The notes beneath the pieces are model-generated. The model was not told the origin of the DNA. It saw only the letters and a list, made by a program, of their open reading frames with translations, and searched no databases. The translations under genes and the position numbers were made by a program. From NCBI GenBank assembly GCA_024305405.1, contig JAKNDB010000068.1:6067501-6131500 (forward strand): 64,000 bases of DNA. The letters run 5' to 3'. Source of the DNA: Dirofilaria immitis (lineage: Eukaryota > Nematoda > Chromadorea > Rhabditida > Onchocercidae). Positions within the stretch are counted from its first letter, which is position 1. Each line of letters starts with the position of its first letter. Of the stretch, positions 28,159 to 42,203 are shown piece after piece.

Positions 28159-28672
28159 CTTATAAAAATTATTAAACTAACTGCTGACCATTTTTCTTTA
28201 GCATCTGAAATCAAAAAGAAAAACTTATTTGAAGTAAGAAAAAATAACCTTTCTAGTTACGTTGTGTCAAACATAAAACTGCGGAAGAAATACAAATTTC
28301 AAGTTCAAAATTCATGAAACAAATAGTTTAAACAGTATTTCTGATGTCCTCTATATTATTTATTATTCTTTTATCTTTGCCTTCCTCCCGCACTTCCATG
28401 ATTGTTCTATATGCAAGGATGTTACTTTAATTTTATTTTCGAATTTTTAACATGAAATGATAGCATTTGTTTTTTCCAATATTTTTATTATTTCTTTGGA
28501 AAAAATTTTAAGTACTTGAAAAAAATTAAATATGCTATGTGTATAAAATTTGTACTTTAAAAATTTAGTCCGAAACGATTTAACTAGTATGAACGTCAGT
28601 GAAGAATTGACAAATACAGAAGAATATATAAATTTATAAAAACTATGGAAGAAGCTTAAATTTTAATAGCGA
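28159..28672. other. Short convergent intergenic gap
   Basis: Separates the 3' end of the phospholipase B-like gene (+) from the 3' end of the SMCR8-like gene (-). AT-rich; no gene or clear terminator structure seen. Confidence 0.6.
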
Positions 28673-31600
28673 TCATTCCCAAGTTTCCTCCTTTTTCATA
28701 TTTTCTTTCATCCAACCGTATTTTAAGACATCGATTTCAGCCAATAAATTAATAATCATTTTAAAATCATCATCTTCTATTTGTAGACGTTCCCTTAATT
28801 CGTTTGGATTGCTGTATTTTGCCAAATACACGATTGAGCACAATTCGGTTAACTGTGCCGTAACATATTGAATCAATGCATAATCGGTGGGAAATGAATC
28901 ACTTCGTTTAGATGTTAAGAAGCTTAAGAATTTACCTGAAAATATCGGTTGCTGACAAAAATAATGAATTAAGTTTAAATTAGTACGATAAATATGTAGA
29001 AACGACAAAATATATCTATTTCAGAAAATCATTTTCCACATAATATACCTTTATAATTCCTGCATTTGAGCCATCGACCTTCAACATCATACACAGATAG
29101 CATTGCGTCATTTGAATCGTTCACTGTTGTTTTATGTGGAACACTTTCGCCGAACAACTGACAGCCCTCAACGCTGTAAATTTATTTTTACAAAAAAATT
29201 AGTAGACATGGGAGATCTTCTTTTTCCCGTTGGTTCATAAATTTAATGAAAGATTTGCGGCACATTATTAATAATCAGATAGTACAGTAACTAGAAAAAT
29301 GGTATCGAAACAAATGAAGAAACTTCAAAAACTCATTAATCTTAGACTGAGATCTAAATCAGGGATTTAAATATTTCATAATTCTGCATGGACACCTATA
29401 TCCTTCCAAAGATTATAATAGCGAAATGCTAAAACATTCTTTTGGAATATTTGATGATGACCTGCAAAGGTAAGGTTAAAACGACAATAACGTTAACATA
29501 CTTATTGTGTTCCTCTTCCATGGTGCACTTTGTCTTTGCATGCAAACTCGTAACAAATTCAGTTTTTAAGTAAGTCTTTCCCCAAACTTTTCTCTCTTCC
29601 ACTGACCAAAGCGCCAATTTTTCACCACTTAATAAAGCAAATAAAATCTGCAAAATGAGAAAAACGATAAAAAGAAATATGTTTTGAATTTCCGAAAGAA
29701 ATCCTAGGATTGAAAAGCACCACATTTCTATAGCAAAATTTTTCGTGTTCTATCATAGTACAAATTGAATTTACTAATAGAAAGATTTAATTTCAGACAA
29801 CAAATTTATTATTGATATATTTCTATTTGAAATTTATCTGTCTTAACAACATAAGTCCATTCAGCTACTTTAAAAACAGCTCAAAAAATTAATATGTCAT
29901 CCTCTTACATAATCAATAGTCATTAAAAAGTTTTACCTTGTCCAGACCTTCTATAATAGTGGTTAGATTTCTTGTATAATCATTTTCATTCAGAAAATTC
30001 CTAAAGCAATATCAATTAAAAATCTTAATGAAATGATTCCAATTCAGTCAGCAAATCCAGTTTTGATCCAATGTATAGCTTGTTGCTAATAACTCTTCAT
30101 GACAATAGTTTGAGAAAGTTTGTCTAAGCTGAAAATTGAAATAATATCATAAATACACTTAGGATAAACCAACGTGGATACAGCATTGACACCATCATCT
30201 AAATTGTGATTGTTACAATCTTTCAACTTTAGTACTGGTGTTGCAGCGCAAAACAAAGTTCCTGCATTAGACGGATGGGCAATTTTAGTAAGTTTTCCAT
30301 ATACTTCGGGAAGAGCTTTAATAAACTCATCATATGTCTGAAATATAAAAATTTATTTCATAATTTAGTGAATCTAGTAAACCCGTATTTTCAAATGCAG
30401 TTCGAATATCAATCAATCCTTTATTCAGTATTCATTCCTTTAAAATTCTTTCTACAATTACTGAGCATGCAGGAGGAACGTATATCGCCCTCCCTTCTTT
30501 CTTTCTCAATTTTCTCTTTTAACCGATAAACGGCATAATCCAATTATTAATTGTTCAGTTTTTATTTTAAAAAATGCATATTATAACAATTTGCACTTTC
30601 TTACTATTCTTATAATTTGTGTCAACTATAATAGCGTAACTCTCTTCGAATGTTCTACTGAAAGGATCAATATAACTATAGTCAAATCGTTTGCTAATGC
30701 TATTTACTAACCTATTGCTAAATAATTCAATGCTTGTTTTCAGAATAGAAAAATTTACTAAGTAATAGATAAGTAGAAAACTCACACATGGTGTTAAAAA
30801 TTTCATTTCTTCTAATGATGGTGGAGGATCATCAACGAATTGGCTTAAAATTTTAACATCATTATTAATTGGCTCGTGTCCATTACAATATGGAGAATTA
30901 TGCATTACCTTTTGCACGCCATCATTTTCAAATCGTTGCAACATACGCTTGGCCTGTGAAACAAGAGATATTACTAAATAGATATGAAAAAGTACTACGT
31001 CTCGATAAAACTATTAATCCTAAATTCCGTTAAAGAAATTAAAGACAAAAATTTTAGACTTCTTTTTAGACCGGCGATGATTAAGTTCTCCAAATTTTTA
31101 TCTCAAATTTAGATAATGTTCTTCAAGAGACCGCAAATAAATGCCTCAGTAACTAAAAAAATAAATGAATAGCGCCCATCCTATCTTAAAAATCAGTGGG
31201 AGAAAAAGCAGCCATAACTGAGATAATATTTATTCCACCACAAGATTTATTATCATCATTTCTATGGAGAGAATAAAAAATTCTGAAGACAAAGATGAAA
31301 ACCTTTATCTTCAAATAAAAACAAAAGCAAAAGTTTTTATTGTTTTTCCATGTTTTATGCTATTATCTAATAAAATAAATGAAATAAATGTTTTTATTTC
31401 ATTTAATGTTTCTATTCAAATAAATGTTTTTATTTTTTCTAACAAAATAGATGTTTTTATTTTGTGCAATGCAAAAATTTTTTTATGATCCAACCAGAAA
31501 TAATGAATATTTTATTCATTTTTTAGATTTCGAGTTGAAAATTCTTTTTGTGGTAAAACGGTTTTAAATAGTATAAAATAAAATAAAGATACCTGATCAG

Positions 31601-33202
31601 CTACTGACTGAATTTTAATCATGGCAGATTTTGATAATGATGAAAGCAAATTTTTCTTATCTGGCGTGTTGAGCTCCATTGTTTTAGTTAAGTTGATTAA
31701 TTGGACGAGGTCTGACCTTCAAAATCAATCAATCTCGTCATTTAAAGTAAAAGTACAAATAAGGACAGAATCCTCTGTTATTTTCTCACGATGCACATTA
31801 AAATAACTGGATTCTAAAGTCAGAATGAATACCATTAATGATTACATAACTGGCATCAACAGTTTGACTTTTGTCCTCTTTTTCAGAGTTGTCTTATGTT
31901 TTTCTTTGCGCTGAATGATAACAAAAACCTTGTCATTTAAAAATTAAGAAAGAGGAAACGAACTTGAATAAAATTTGATTGCAAACCAGTAATGGTAAGA
32001 ATATGCGTCTACTTGCCTCAATGAATTCCTTGAATACAGCCGCTGTCGGTTTTACAGGTGTTAATAACGCCAACGATATAGGTCGCTGAAATTGGTTGGA
32101 AGATATGTTTGAGTATGATAGTGAGAGAATTTCCCTAACTGGAACCTTCTTCTTTACAAGACAAAATTCCATTTATAAGGCTTTATAATCATTAAATTAA
32201 TGAAATAACCTGAAATGCTCGAGCATACAAATCAAGTAAAGTTGAATAATGAACACAGGCATAGACAGCCATTTGCTGATTGTAAACTATCATACTGGAA
32301 CCGTTAATAACTTCAGCGCTCATCAACCAAAGAGCAACACTGTCCATATCAAGATGCGGACCACGAACATGAGCAGGATATGAATATAACGGTCGTGGAC
32401 CTTGTGCCTACAAAAAACAGAATGGTAACAAAATGCATGTTCAAATGTCATGAATATATAAATTTTTAAGCAAATTAAGGATTCAACTTTTTGAGTTTTA
32501 AAGAATACTCAGAGAGATTTAATTTGTCTGGATTTATATAAATTCTATTTTTTTCTTTTTTCTCACAACTTTGCTAAATCTTATATTTAGTTATGGATTC
32601 AAGGAAAAAATTATCAAGGAAAAATTTTCCAATGTACTGAAGCATAGCACTCTTTAAATTTCGTCATATTCTAAACTCGAAAATGTAACAGCAACATTAT
32701 ATGTATTCCAACCATGCTTACATTTACAATATAGTTCAATGAATGAAAAAGAACAATACTCTTCATAGGAACTGAATCTTCAATTCAAATTATAAAATAA
32801 CCTTCATAAAATAAAAATTAAAATTAAACCTTTATAAATCTTCAAAAATAAAATTAAAGTATGGCAACAGAGATGAAAAATTTTTGTATAATAGTGAAAA
32901 TTTGAAAATTTTACGGATATAATCACTGTGACTTCCAAACAATAATTATGCATGTTACTTACTGTTCAAAAAAGCGTCAAAAGAATAACCTGACAAAATT
33001 CAATTACAGTTAAAATAGCTCTCGGACAACAAGTCATTCGACGCCATGGATCCACGCTTCGTTTGCCCCATACAACAACTTCATCCACAATACTCATTCC
33101 GTCCCTTTTCGAATGATTTATCGAAAGCTGGAATCCAACTTTTATAACTTGTTGCAGATAATTCCACAATCTGCAGAACATAGAAGAGATCCTCGTCATC
33201 AT
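28673..33202 (-). CDS. SMCR8-like DENN-domain protein
   Basis: SMCR8 partners C9orf72 and WDR41 in controlling autophagy and lysosome function; that role is inferred from the family. Exons from 5' on the minus strand: 33202-32990, 32407-32210, 32085-32013, 31711-31593, 30953-30786, 30337-30159, 30000-29937, 29647-29502, 29173-29049, 28935-28673, all in phase, about 515 residues (human SMCR8 is about 937). The match is the order of blocks: DPWRRMTCCPRAILTVIEFC then AQGPRPLYSYP (like the N-terminal longin strand), VALWLMSAEV, VYACVHYSTLLDLYARAFQ RPISLALLTP, then FALLSGEKLALWS, and MLSVYDVEGRWLKCRNYKG with YALIQYVTAQLTEL near the end. Two start choices exist (33202, or the Met before SIVDEVVV). 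One donor is GTAGAC; a GC donor four bases earlier breaks the phase. Folliculin is the alternative family but fits less well. Confidence 0.72.
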
Positions 33203-34200
33203 CGCAATTTACAGCACACTATTTCATCTCACCGAAGAAAACGTGCAAACAAAATTTATAAAATGTTACTTTAAAAACATTAACTTTCTATCATATAATT
33301 GCTCTTCTATCACCGCTCCCCCTCCTCCTCCTCTTTCCCCGTCCCATTTTGTAAGTATATATTCTAGGTGGCATCAATCCACACTCTTAATTGATATACA
33401 TTTAAATCATCAATCTTTATCGATTATATTACTCGATTTTTGATAATCAAAAATATGTCATCTCCGAATTTGTACATTAGTGAAAATATCTATATTGATA
33501 ACAGTGAAAGTTTTGAAAAAACTTTAACTAGAAGCTTTATTACAATAATGATTTTAATAGAGAGCAGAAAAATTATCAAATAAAATGGAAAACGTAAGAG
33601 AAAAATATATACTAACATCTATCACAGCCTCTCAACAATTATATTTTAAAATTTCAAACATTAACGTACCAGAAAAAGTCACAAAAAACTGGAAAATACA
33701 GTTCAGTTATTAGACTATTTCTAATAGAATAACACTTAAACCATTGATTACGTGATAAAGAAATGCAAAATACAATCAAATGGAGAAGAAAGCTAAGAAT
33801 GCCACTTCTATAAACATAATACTGCATAACATATCAAAATACCGAAAATGAAAACAGATATAAAATTGTTGAACATATATTTAAAAATTAAAAGAAAAAA
33901 ACTGTTTTCAAAATAAATACATTGAATGTGCAGCATAAAAATTATCGGATTTATAAACAGTTAATACCTAATATTAAACACATAAATTATTTAATTTCAT
34001 CACAAGTCACTGGTGCTATGTGCTATCTCTCAATAGTTTTGAGGCTATTTTCCATTGAAAAATAGCGAATCCTTAATTTTATATCCCCATTACATAGCTA
34101 TACAACAATATTTTTTGAATGTTAAGTGTCAGCATTATACAAACTATAATTAATAAATCTAATTGATCTTCTTCAACTAAAGGAATGTACGATGAGAAAA
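33203..34200. other. Intergenic between SMCR8-like and M8 peptidase genes
   Basis: About 1 kb between two minus-strand genes; it should contain the SMCR8-like promoter. Nothing else recognised. Confidence 0.5.
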
Positions 34201-37200
34201 TTATGTGGAATACCCGGAATGACGAAAATATGATAAAACCGTACAAAAAAATGGAAAGCCAAAAATTAAACCATAAGATGAAAGAGATGCTGCACAAGGT
34301 TCATCTAACCTCACATCTCCTACATATTCGGGAATTTCATTTTTATTTGTTTCCTGACAATAACCGAACTTGTCATCAAAAAGAAATGTCCTGGACGGCA
34401 AATTTCTTCACATGATGGACAAATGATTACTCCTCTCGTAACCAACCGTTCATAATCTGCAAATAGTAAAAAATGCGAATAAGTCAGTAATTAGAAAATT
34501 CTTATTAGCAGAATGTAGTATCAATTTATTCACTTTTTTAAAGTTATAAGAAAATAGCCAACAGCACTTCTTCTATTTTTTAAGGCTATTCGCCGCCTAT
34601 TTCAAAATTGTGATCAAAGACTATGCAAAATTAAATATTGAAATAAAGTAAAAAATAGTAAACTGAAAGGATAAAACAAAAAAAAGAGAATTTTTGAAAA
34701 GGATCTACTAAGAAACTACCTAAAGCGATTTATATGTTAATTTAATACTCTGTAAAAACCAAGAACCTTTCGGATGTGGATATATTGGCCAGTAAAATAG
34801 CATGGATAAAAAAACTTTCATTGAACAAACCAATATTCAAACGACCTTCACTACATTCATACTGAAATAAAGTAAAAAAAAATAACGACACAATGAAACA
34901 GAATGAATACAATGAATAAGCTAGATATTTTGAACTATGAAGAATAGTTCTTAAAATTAAGATTTAATCTTTCTTTCATATAGCTTAACAGTAAATTTCT
35001 GTTTCAACCAATCAAGATGAAGTCTCGTTGCTCTCACACTGATAGAAAATTCAATGAGATTATTTCAATATTTTACCTCTTAAATTAAAGATTAATAAAA
35101 ATTTACTTGATAGCAACCAGCTTTATACTGAAGAAATGTCCGAATACGGCCACATTTTCGCTCGGTCCAAAAAGTTGCTAAATCAAAGCATTTTGACTGA
35201 TCGCCGTATACTTCTAGTATTGAATTTGCTTGATTGGGTGTAAAATTTCCGTCTAATTCACAGCGACTGTCACGACGTTCTGTTGAATTTGATGCTTTCC
35301 ATTCGAATTCTATATGAAACTTCTTGAATTCATCCAGAAACTGGTTTAAATCTAATTTTATCCTTGCTAATTTATTGAGCAAGAAAAGTATCAACAATAT
35401 TATCATTTAATAAAGTTTACACATACCGAGTTTAATATTTTAATGGGCCACAGTAGATATTTCAGGATATGAGTTGGAAATATTTCTATTAAATCTATGA
35501 ATAAGACGCTCAGTTCATTTTTTATAATAGACAGATAAGCTTTTTTCTAAGACTAAACTTCCAAAATCAAAACTTTTAAATAAAAAGTAAGTAGCAAAAA
35601 AATGGTGGACGTTAAACTTTACTTTATGAGGGCATCCAAAACAAATATCACTCTTGCAAATAATAAACAAAGAAGATGAAAATAATATGGGCATACCTGG
35701 TTATATGGGCAATAATCAGCAAGTTCCACAGATCCGCCATAATACATGACGCTCTCGTCTTGTATTTCATCCAAGAAAGCAAAATTGCGGTATTCTATTG
35801 GAAGCGGTTTTTGGTAAGGTATCTAAAATTAAATTTACATCCCACCAATCGAACTCCACGGTAAATATCAATTTTAAATTTGATCGGATATCTCAGAAAC
35901 ATTTTTTAAGGACAATTTGAAACAATTACATTTTTTAAAATACACAATAGTTAAATTAAATCAGTGAATTGAATTCGACGAATATTATGTAAGGAATGCT
36001 GATTCCAATTTTTTGCATTCCCGAAAGAAAAATAAACATACTAAATTGCATAAAGCTAACGAATCTCGTTCTGCTGTACATCGTGTCGTCGCCAATGAGC
36101 GTTTCCCATCATGTTTAATTTCATTGCAAAATGGTGCTAGCAAAAGATTTCTGGAAGTAAAACACTTTTGAAAGCAAAATTGTGCGGTTACGTAAAATGA
36201 AACGACTCTATTAAAATTAAAAAAAAACAAAATTGTACGGTTACGTAAAATTAAAACGACTCTATTAAAACTAAAAAGTCATTCTTACATGTAATATTAA
36301 AATACAAAAGCATATTTGATAATGAAGAAAATAAGTCTGAGGTAAGAATTGAACGATTAAGTTTTATTTCTCATTCTTTGAACTGTGGAAAACTCTACAA
36401 CAGTTTTTCTAAATTGATAAAAGTAACATGAACTTAAAGAGAAAAAAACTACTCGATGATTGGCAAAGAAACTGAGGATAAATTGAAAACCAAAACTGTT
36501 AAAATCGTCGACAAATCTAGAGAAAGTACTGCATTCTCATCGGAAAATTTACTTTTCTCGTCGACTGTGAATCCATTCACCACAACTTTTTCTTGCAAAC
36601 TCACAACCAAGATGATGACCCCAACGAAGTTCTTCGGCTGCGCTAAAATGGACTGTGTCTTCAATTCAAAATCTAAATTTCATATACTTTACAAATAATG
36701 TAAGCTAATTAAAAATATTTGAATTTTTGAAAAACAATCAAGCAATGCCAAAATGACAAATTTGAGTTTGAAACTTCTACATTAGGACTAATATTCAAAA
36801 TGAATTTTTAATTTTAATGATTTAAAAGATCTCAATCTCTTAAAACCTTATAAAATTTCCTAACTTATTCTTATTAATCATTATTTCCTTTCTTTGATAT
36901 TTTACTAATATTTCAATCAAACCAAATTTAACCTATAATTCGCTTTATACCACCCACTATCCTCTAAAAGTGCAAATGTCAACCGAGAATAGACCGGATT
37001 CTGCGTATGAGTACCCGTCATAGCTTCATTCTAAAAATGTTAATTAGAGCAGTTACACTTGTAGATCAATCATTTAAAATAATTTAGTACTGCCTCTGCA
37101 AAATAGTTTACGAAATAACACTAAATTTTACGACAAGGTGCTAATATAAAAAGAAAATTCTGAAGCCCTTAAAAATTGTTTTTCTTAAGATGTAAAACAA

Positions 37201-39770
37201 ATTTAGAGCAAAGGATTTAAAATGTTAAATAATAAAAATCCCAATTAGTTGTCTAACCTCGAAAAGGCGCTTTTCCCAATGTGTAAAAGCGGTACCATCT
37301 CCACCCTGATTTTCTAGCTCAGCCCCTTCCAAATCTGAACAGTTGAAATGTCGTTGAGCTTCTTGTTGTACACGTGGAGTTACCATTATATGTACAGGAT
37401 GTGATATCTACAAATACTACAATCGTTCTTTCCGCTGCAAAAATAAATCAACCCTTCTCACCCCCGAAACGAAGCGAGCAATATCATCAAAGATATCAGT
37501 CAATCAATCTACTTGATCTTATAGTTATGTCATTTTGACAGCTGCCATTATACAACTTTTCATCCCGAACTTTTTCATTTTTCAATCTCAATATTATTCT
37601 TACTGTTCCTTCCGCAGTCCACCAATCATTTCGTATAATTGTTTGGATGGTATTTGCATCCCAGTTGTAATACCCGCGTTCTTTATTCAGTGAAATTGGT
37701 TTATTGTAACGATTTCGTCGTGTTCGTGGGTTTCCATTATCATCTCGAAAGAATGCATACAATCCCGCGGAAAACCCCAAAGCATGTAAAATTTCATGCT
37801 TTACTGTTGAAATTAGTACTTCACGATCATGTAGTGCAGTTGAAAGCGCATTTGGACATAAATTAACGTGTCCAGCAATTGGTCTGTAATTTTTAAGTTA
37901 TTTAAATAAATTAGAAATGAGAAAGTTGGAAGATGAGGAAAATATGTAAAGCAATTGATACTTAGCTATGATACCTCTTTATCTTCTAATCCATTTTAAG
38001 CCTTCTTCCTAAAGCCATTTCAAATAAATACCTAAATTTGCAACTTTCTTAGCTTATTTTGCTTTACTCATTTTGAAATTTAAATTTCTCATTCTTGGAT
38101 CAATTTTCTTAATAAACAGAAAATAGAATAAAATAACCTATCGAGATCAGCTTCTTGTTGGCAATGTGCTGCATATGCCACTGTATCAACATTTTTACAA
38201 CGCTCTGACAATACTGCGGAAACATAAAGAAGAAAATCAGCATTTGGTACTCCAACTCCATCGGGAGGTCCCGTAATACCGCAATTTTGAGAGTCGGGTG
38301 ATGTACAGTAACGACATTGCTAAAAATATTAATCTTTGAAATATATTACCGTAAATGATACAATCAATTATCAAATACAAATTTTTTCCTTTAAACGAAA
38401 TAAAAAAAATTAATGAATTCTAGAAATAAGATTGATAAAAGAACTATTTAGGTACTATTTCCAATATCAACAATTCATCACTTCTAAATACAACTTTTTT
38501 ATCAGAAGGTCAACTATCTTTTCAAATAATGATAGAAACTTTTCAATCTAATGGCATAATGAAATGATGGGATGCATTTAAAATTAATCATAATTAAGCT
38601 TTATCAATCGAATGCTAATTTACATATATAAAGTTAATCACAATCAAGCCTTATCATTAAAGCTTTTATTTGTATCTAAAACTAATCATGTCCAACTCTT
38701 ATCAGTAAAATGTTTATTTGTATAAGCATAATAAATTTACATATAAATGTTCATTTGGAATGATTACTTCACCACAACTTGTTTCGTTTTTGCAACCTAG
38801 TACACATGACTGTCGTTTCTCGTATACACGCACATAATATAAATTTGATATACATTTTCTAAAAATTAAATTCCATTTTATAATATTTTTGATTGTAAGC
38901 GTTTCACTTTGAATAATTCCGATTTTCAAATATTTTCTCTTTCGTTTTCTTTTTCATTTCCAATTTAGCTCTCATTATTTCTCTTTTTTTTTAATTGATA
39001 ATTCTTTTATATAATCTTTGATAATATATCGGAGTTTTGGAAATTTTTAACTTAGTCTAAAACATACTGGAATATGGAATATATTCTTGATGCTTTTTAA
39101 TAATTGAATGATAACTAATATCATTAATGATAATGTACTGATCTGATTTTCTTAATAGTTGATGTGATATCACAACATTATAGAAATTATCATTCATTCT
39201 ATCTTCTTTTCTTTCTGTTTTCATAAATTCTCGAACTCCGTGGAATATTTGTTGAACAAAGATTTGGCAAAATTTCCAGTAGAAAATGAAAGACAAAGAC
39301 AAATAGTAAATTGTTTTTTTTCTTTCTTTACTTTTTTCTTTCAAATTTAGTTATCTTTGTCTTTCCATTTTAAATTCAAAATAATGCATACATTCCATTT
39401 TGACTTATTCATATTACAGTATCCATTTGATATTTCTTAAAATAACTTACCTATTAAGTCGTATTGGTATAGCCGCTGGACGTACTGCTAATGCAATTTG
39501 CCAATAATTTACTGCTTCCGGTAATAAAGATGTCTAGAATAAAATAATCTATTATATCGTAAATAATAATTGGAAACAAATTATACTTTAAATAATTTAA
39601 TTTGTTAAAATTATCTTATCGCCGTCTTCATAAATCTTCATAAAATCTTTATCAACTATCTTCATAAAATTTTTGCAAACTTTCTTAGATATAAATTATA
39701 TTTAAGGAAAAAAAACTTATTATTATTACTATTATTATTATTATTATTATTATTGTTATTATCATTATTA

Positions 39771-39810
<40 letters not shown>

Positions 39811-40166
39811 CAAATATTCCATTGTAATTTATATCCTAAGATTTTCCTATAAATGTAAAATGAATTGAATTAAATCTTATAACTACTAATTTTTTTCTTT
39901 AAATATAATTTATATTCTAAGAAAGTTTTATTATATCCCATTTTATTTCAGTATATCCTATTTCTCGAATTTGTTTTATAGCAAAATTATATTATATGGA
40001 TGTATTTCTGTTGTTAAAATCATAAAATTGCAGTAAACCATTTATTTCATCGATCCATTTTATATTTATAGGAAAATGAATTGAATTAAATCTTATAACT
40101 ACTAAAAAATCGAAAATTCTCTCAATTTATAATTCAGTTATCATTTGTTTTTAATAGAGAATACGT

Positions 40167-40224
<58 letters not shown>

Positions 40225-42203
40225 CTTAATCAAGAGATATGTATTTAATTATTTCATTTTCTTTATTTCACTATTACATTAATCGTTTTTCTAATCAATA
40301 TATTGCCTGTAAAAACTAATGATAATATTTAATATTGAAATCTTTCGAACTATATATATATTTTTCATAAGAAATATATATATATATATTTCATAAAAAA
40401 TAATAAAGGATAAAGTTGATGATTGCATAAAAATTTATTATGTGAAGTATAAATATCTCTTACATAATTAATTCTGGAAAAAAATTTTAAAAATATAAAA
40501 GGCTAGCAAAATCCTTCTCTTGAATGATTTTTCCACCTTTTTTTTCTTTGTGTTGACGGCATAAATTTCTCGCCATCGAGAAATAGATTCATAAAAATGA
40601 AAGAGAGAGAACAATAAAAGTTTCTCAACCACATTACTCAGTCTTAATTCCTGTTTACTAATTGCATTCCTTTAAAATTTTATTTTCAAAATAATGCACC
40701 TATTAAGATAACTTCACATATCAGATATGAATGCTGTAATAATTAGAAAATAATGCCTCCATATATCTAATAACAAGTTATATGATTACAACAATTTTTA
40801 TATTTTCATAAAAATACAAAATTAAAAATGTCTAAATTTACTAATTTTTATAAGGTTAGAAAAGCATATATTCATTCAGCCCTATGTAATAATGATTTTA
40901 AAATTTCAAATTATCATTACTCTCATCAAAATTAACAAATTAGTTAAAGGATTTATCATGTAATTTTCATTTTTTATCTATGTAATTTTTCAATTAATAT
41001 AAAGATGGAAATTAGAAAAAAATTTATGAAAATATGGCTTAATAACTATGGAAAAATTGTAAGTAAATATGAGATAACAAAAAGATATTCCAAATAGCAA
41101 ACATTGAATTAAATTTGAAACTTACATTTACAAATAATTGAATATCTGTTGTTAATCTGAAATGATAACGATATAGCGAATTGAAATAATGAATTGTATG
41201 TTTTTATTCGTTCTATTTTTTAAATAAATAATGTTTTTGAATAGCGAAATAATTCATAAAAATTGCCTTCCTTTCCATTTGCAAGTTTCATTTGGTATGT
41301 TCAATTAGAGAATATGAAATTAATTAATGAAATTGTCTAATATGAAGCTTCTGGTATTGGCAGCATTATCGAATAATAAAATATATTTCCTAAAGTTTTA
41401 AAACAAATCGCGTCGAGACATTTAAGGTTAACTCATAAAATTCAATCGATAATTATTTATGATTAAAATGATTTGTTCGATCCTGACTAACTTTGACTGA
41501 TTTTTATTAATTCGGAAATGCATTCTATGGAATGATTAAAAGATAATTTCAGTAGTACCATCAATTTTAGAATAATCTGAAAGCTAATGAATGATTATTA
41601 CAAATCAATTTGTCTCACTCATCAATGCTAGCTTTATCGTAATGAAGATGAATCCTTAACGGTTGAAAGATAACTTCATTTACGCTACGTGTCTTCCGAA
41701 GTCTATTATCACTTTCTCCTCTACCATCCTTCATGAAATCAATATCAAGCGGTACATTAAAGACAACATCATCAACATTTGGTACCTTAAAAAAGTTGAA
41801 ATTTTGATTAGATTATAATTATGAAATGTTAATTATTTGTTACGTTAATCAATTTATGCTTTCAGAATAAATTTTCTCATCTTTTTCTAAAATCAATTAT
41901 TTGTTTTTTTTTCTTTTAAAAAATTTTCAAATTTTGGAAAATTAATACCAAACTAATAATAACATGATGGTGATAATGATGATGATAAAAAATTTTTAAT
42001 ACCTTATATGAACATGTAGTACCATTTGTTGTTAAAATTATTGCCGAAAATATTATCCATAATAATATATTTAAATTTGGATAAATAATTACAAAAGGTT
42101 TGATAGGAGAATTAATTTCAAGATGTTGTTGTTTGGATATAAATTTGATATTTAATTGTATACGATGGCCGTTGAAAACGGTCATAACAAATAATACTAT
42201 CAA
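34201..42203 (-). CDS. Leishmanolysin-like (M8, invadolysin-type) zinc metallopeptidase
   Basis: Cell-surface or secreted zinc endopeptidase. Exons from 5' on minus: 42203-42003 (hydrophobic signal segment [13 protein letters not shown]), 41785-41619, 41156-41126, 39533-39451, 38858-38741, 38319-38138, 37883-37604, 37407-37258, 37030-36933, 36642-36553, 36150-36042, 35822-35697, about 35309-35107, 34861-34767, 34456-34201; about 730 residues. Catalytic features: HEILHALGF (HExxH at 37784-37798), the third zinc ligand in FTHWEKRL, and the Met-turn in [16 protein letters not shown]. Cysteine-rich blocks typical of M8 follow ([37 protein letters not shown]). The C-terminus ends in a hydrophobic stretch ([15 protein letters not shown]), consistent with a membrane or GPI anchor. 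Missing bases are inferred in runs at 34808-34814 and 34378-34382, near 34429, and possibly one G at the 35309 exon start. Other signs agree, so the family is firm. Confidence 0.92.
36184..36286. repeat. 53-bp imperfect tandem duplication in an M8 intron
   Basis: The block starting GCGGTTACGTAAAAT at 36184 recurs at about 36237 with a few substitutions. It lies in the intron between the exons at 36642 and 36150, close to the acceptor of the latter. Local duplication; no function inferred. Confidence 0.8.
39719..39810. repeat. (TTA)n microsatellite
   Basis: About 92 bp of TTA repeats with a few TTG/ATC interruptions, in the intron between the M8 exons at 41126 and 39533. Confidence 0.95.
40171..40220. 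repeat. (TA)n microsatellite
   Basis: Fifty uninterrupted bases of TA, same intron as the TTA tract. Its length may be wrong given the homopolymer and low-complexity errors elsewhere in the window. Confidence 0.95.

Noticed and set aside
32017..32085. GC-AG intron donor (GAG|GCAAGT) in the SMCR8-like gene
   Set aside because: Attractive consensus, but only the GTAGAC donor at 32013/32012 gives a reading phase that matches the next exon.
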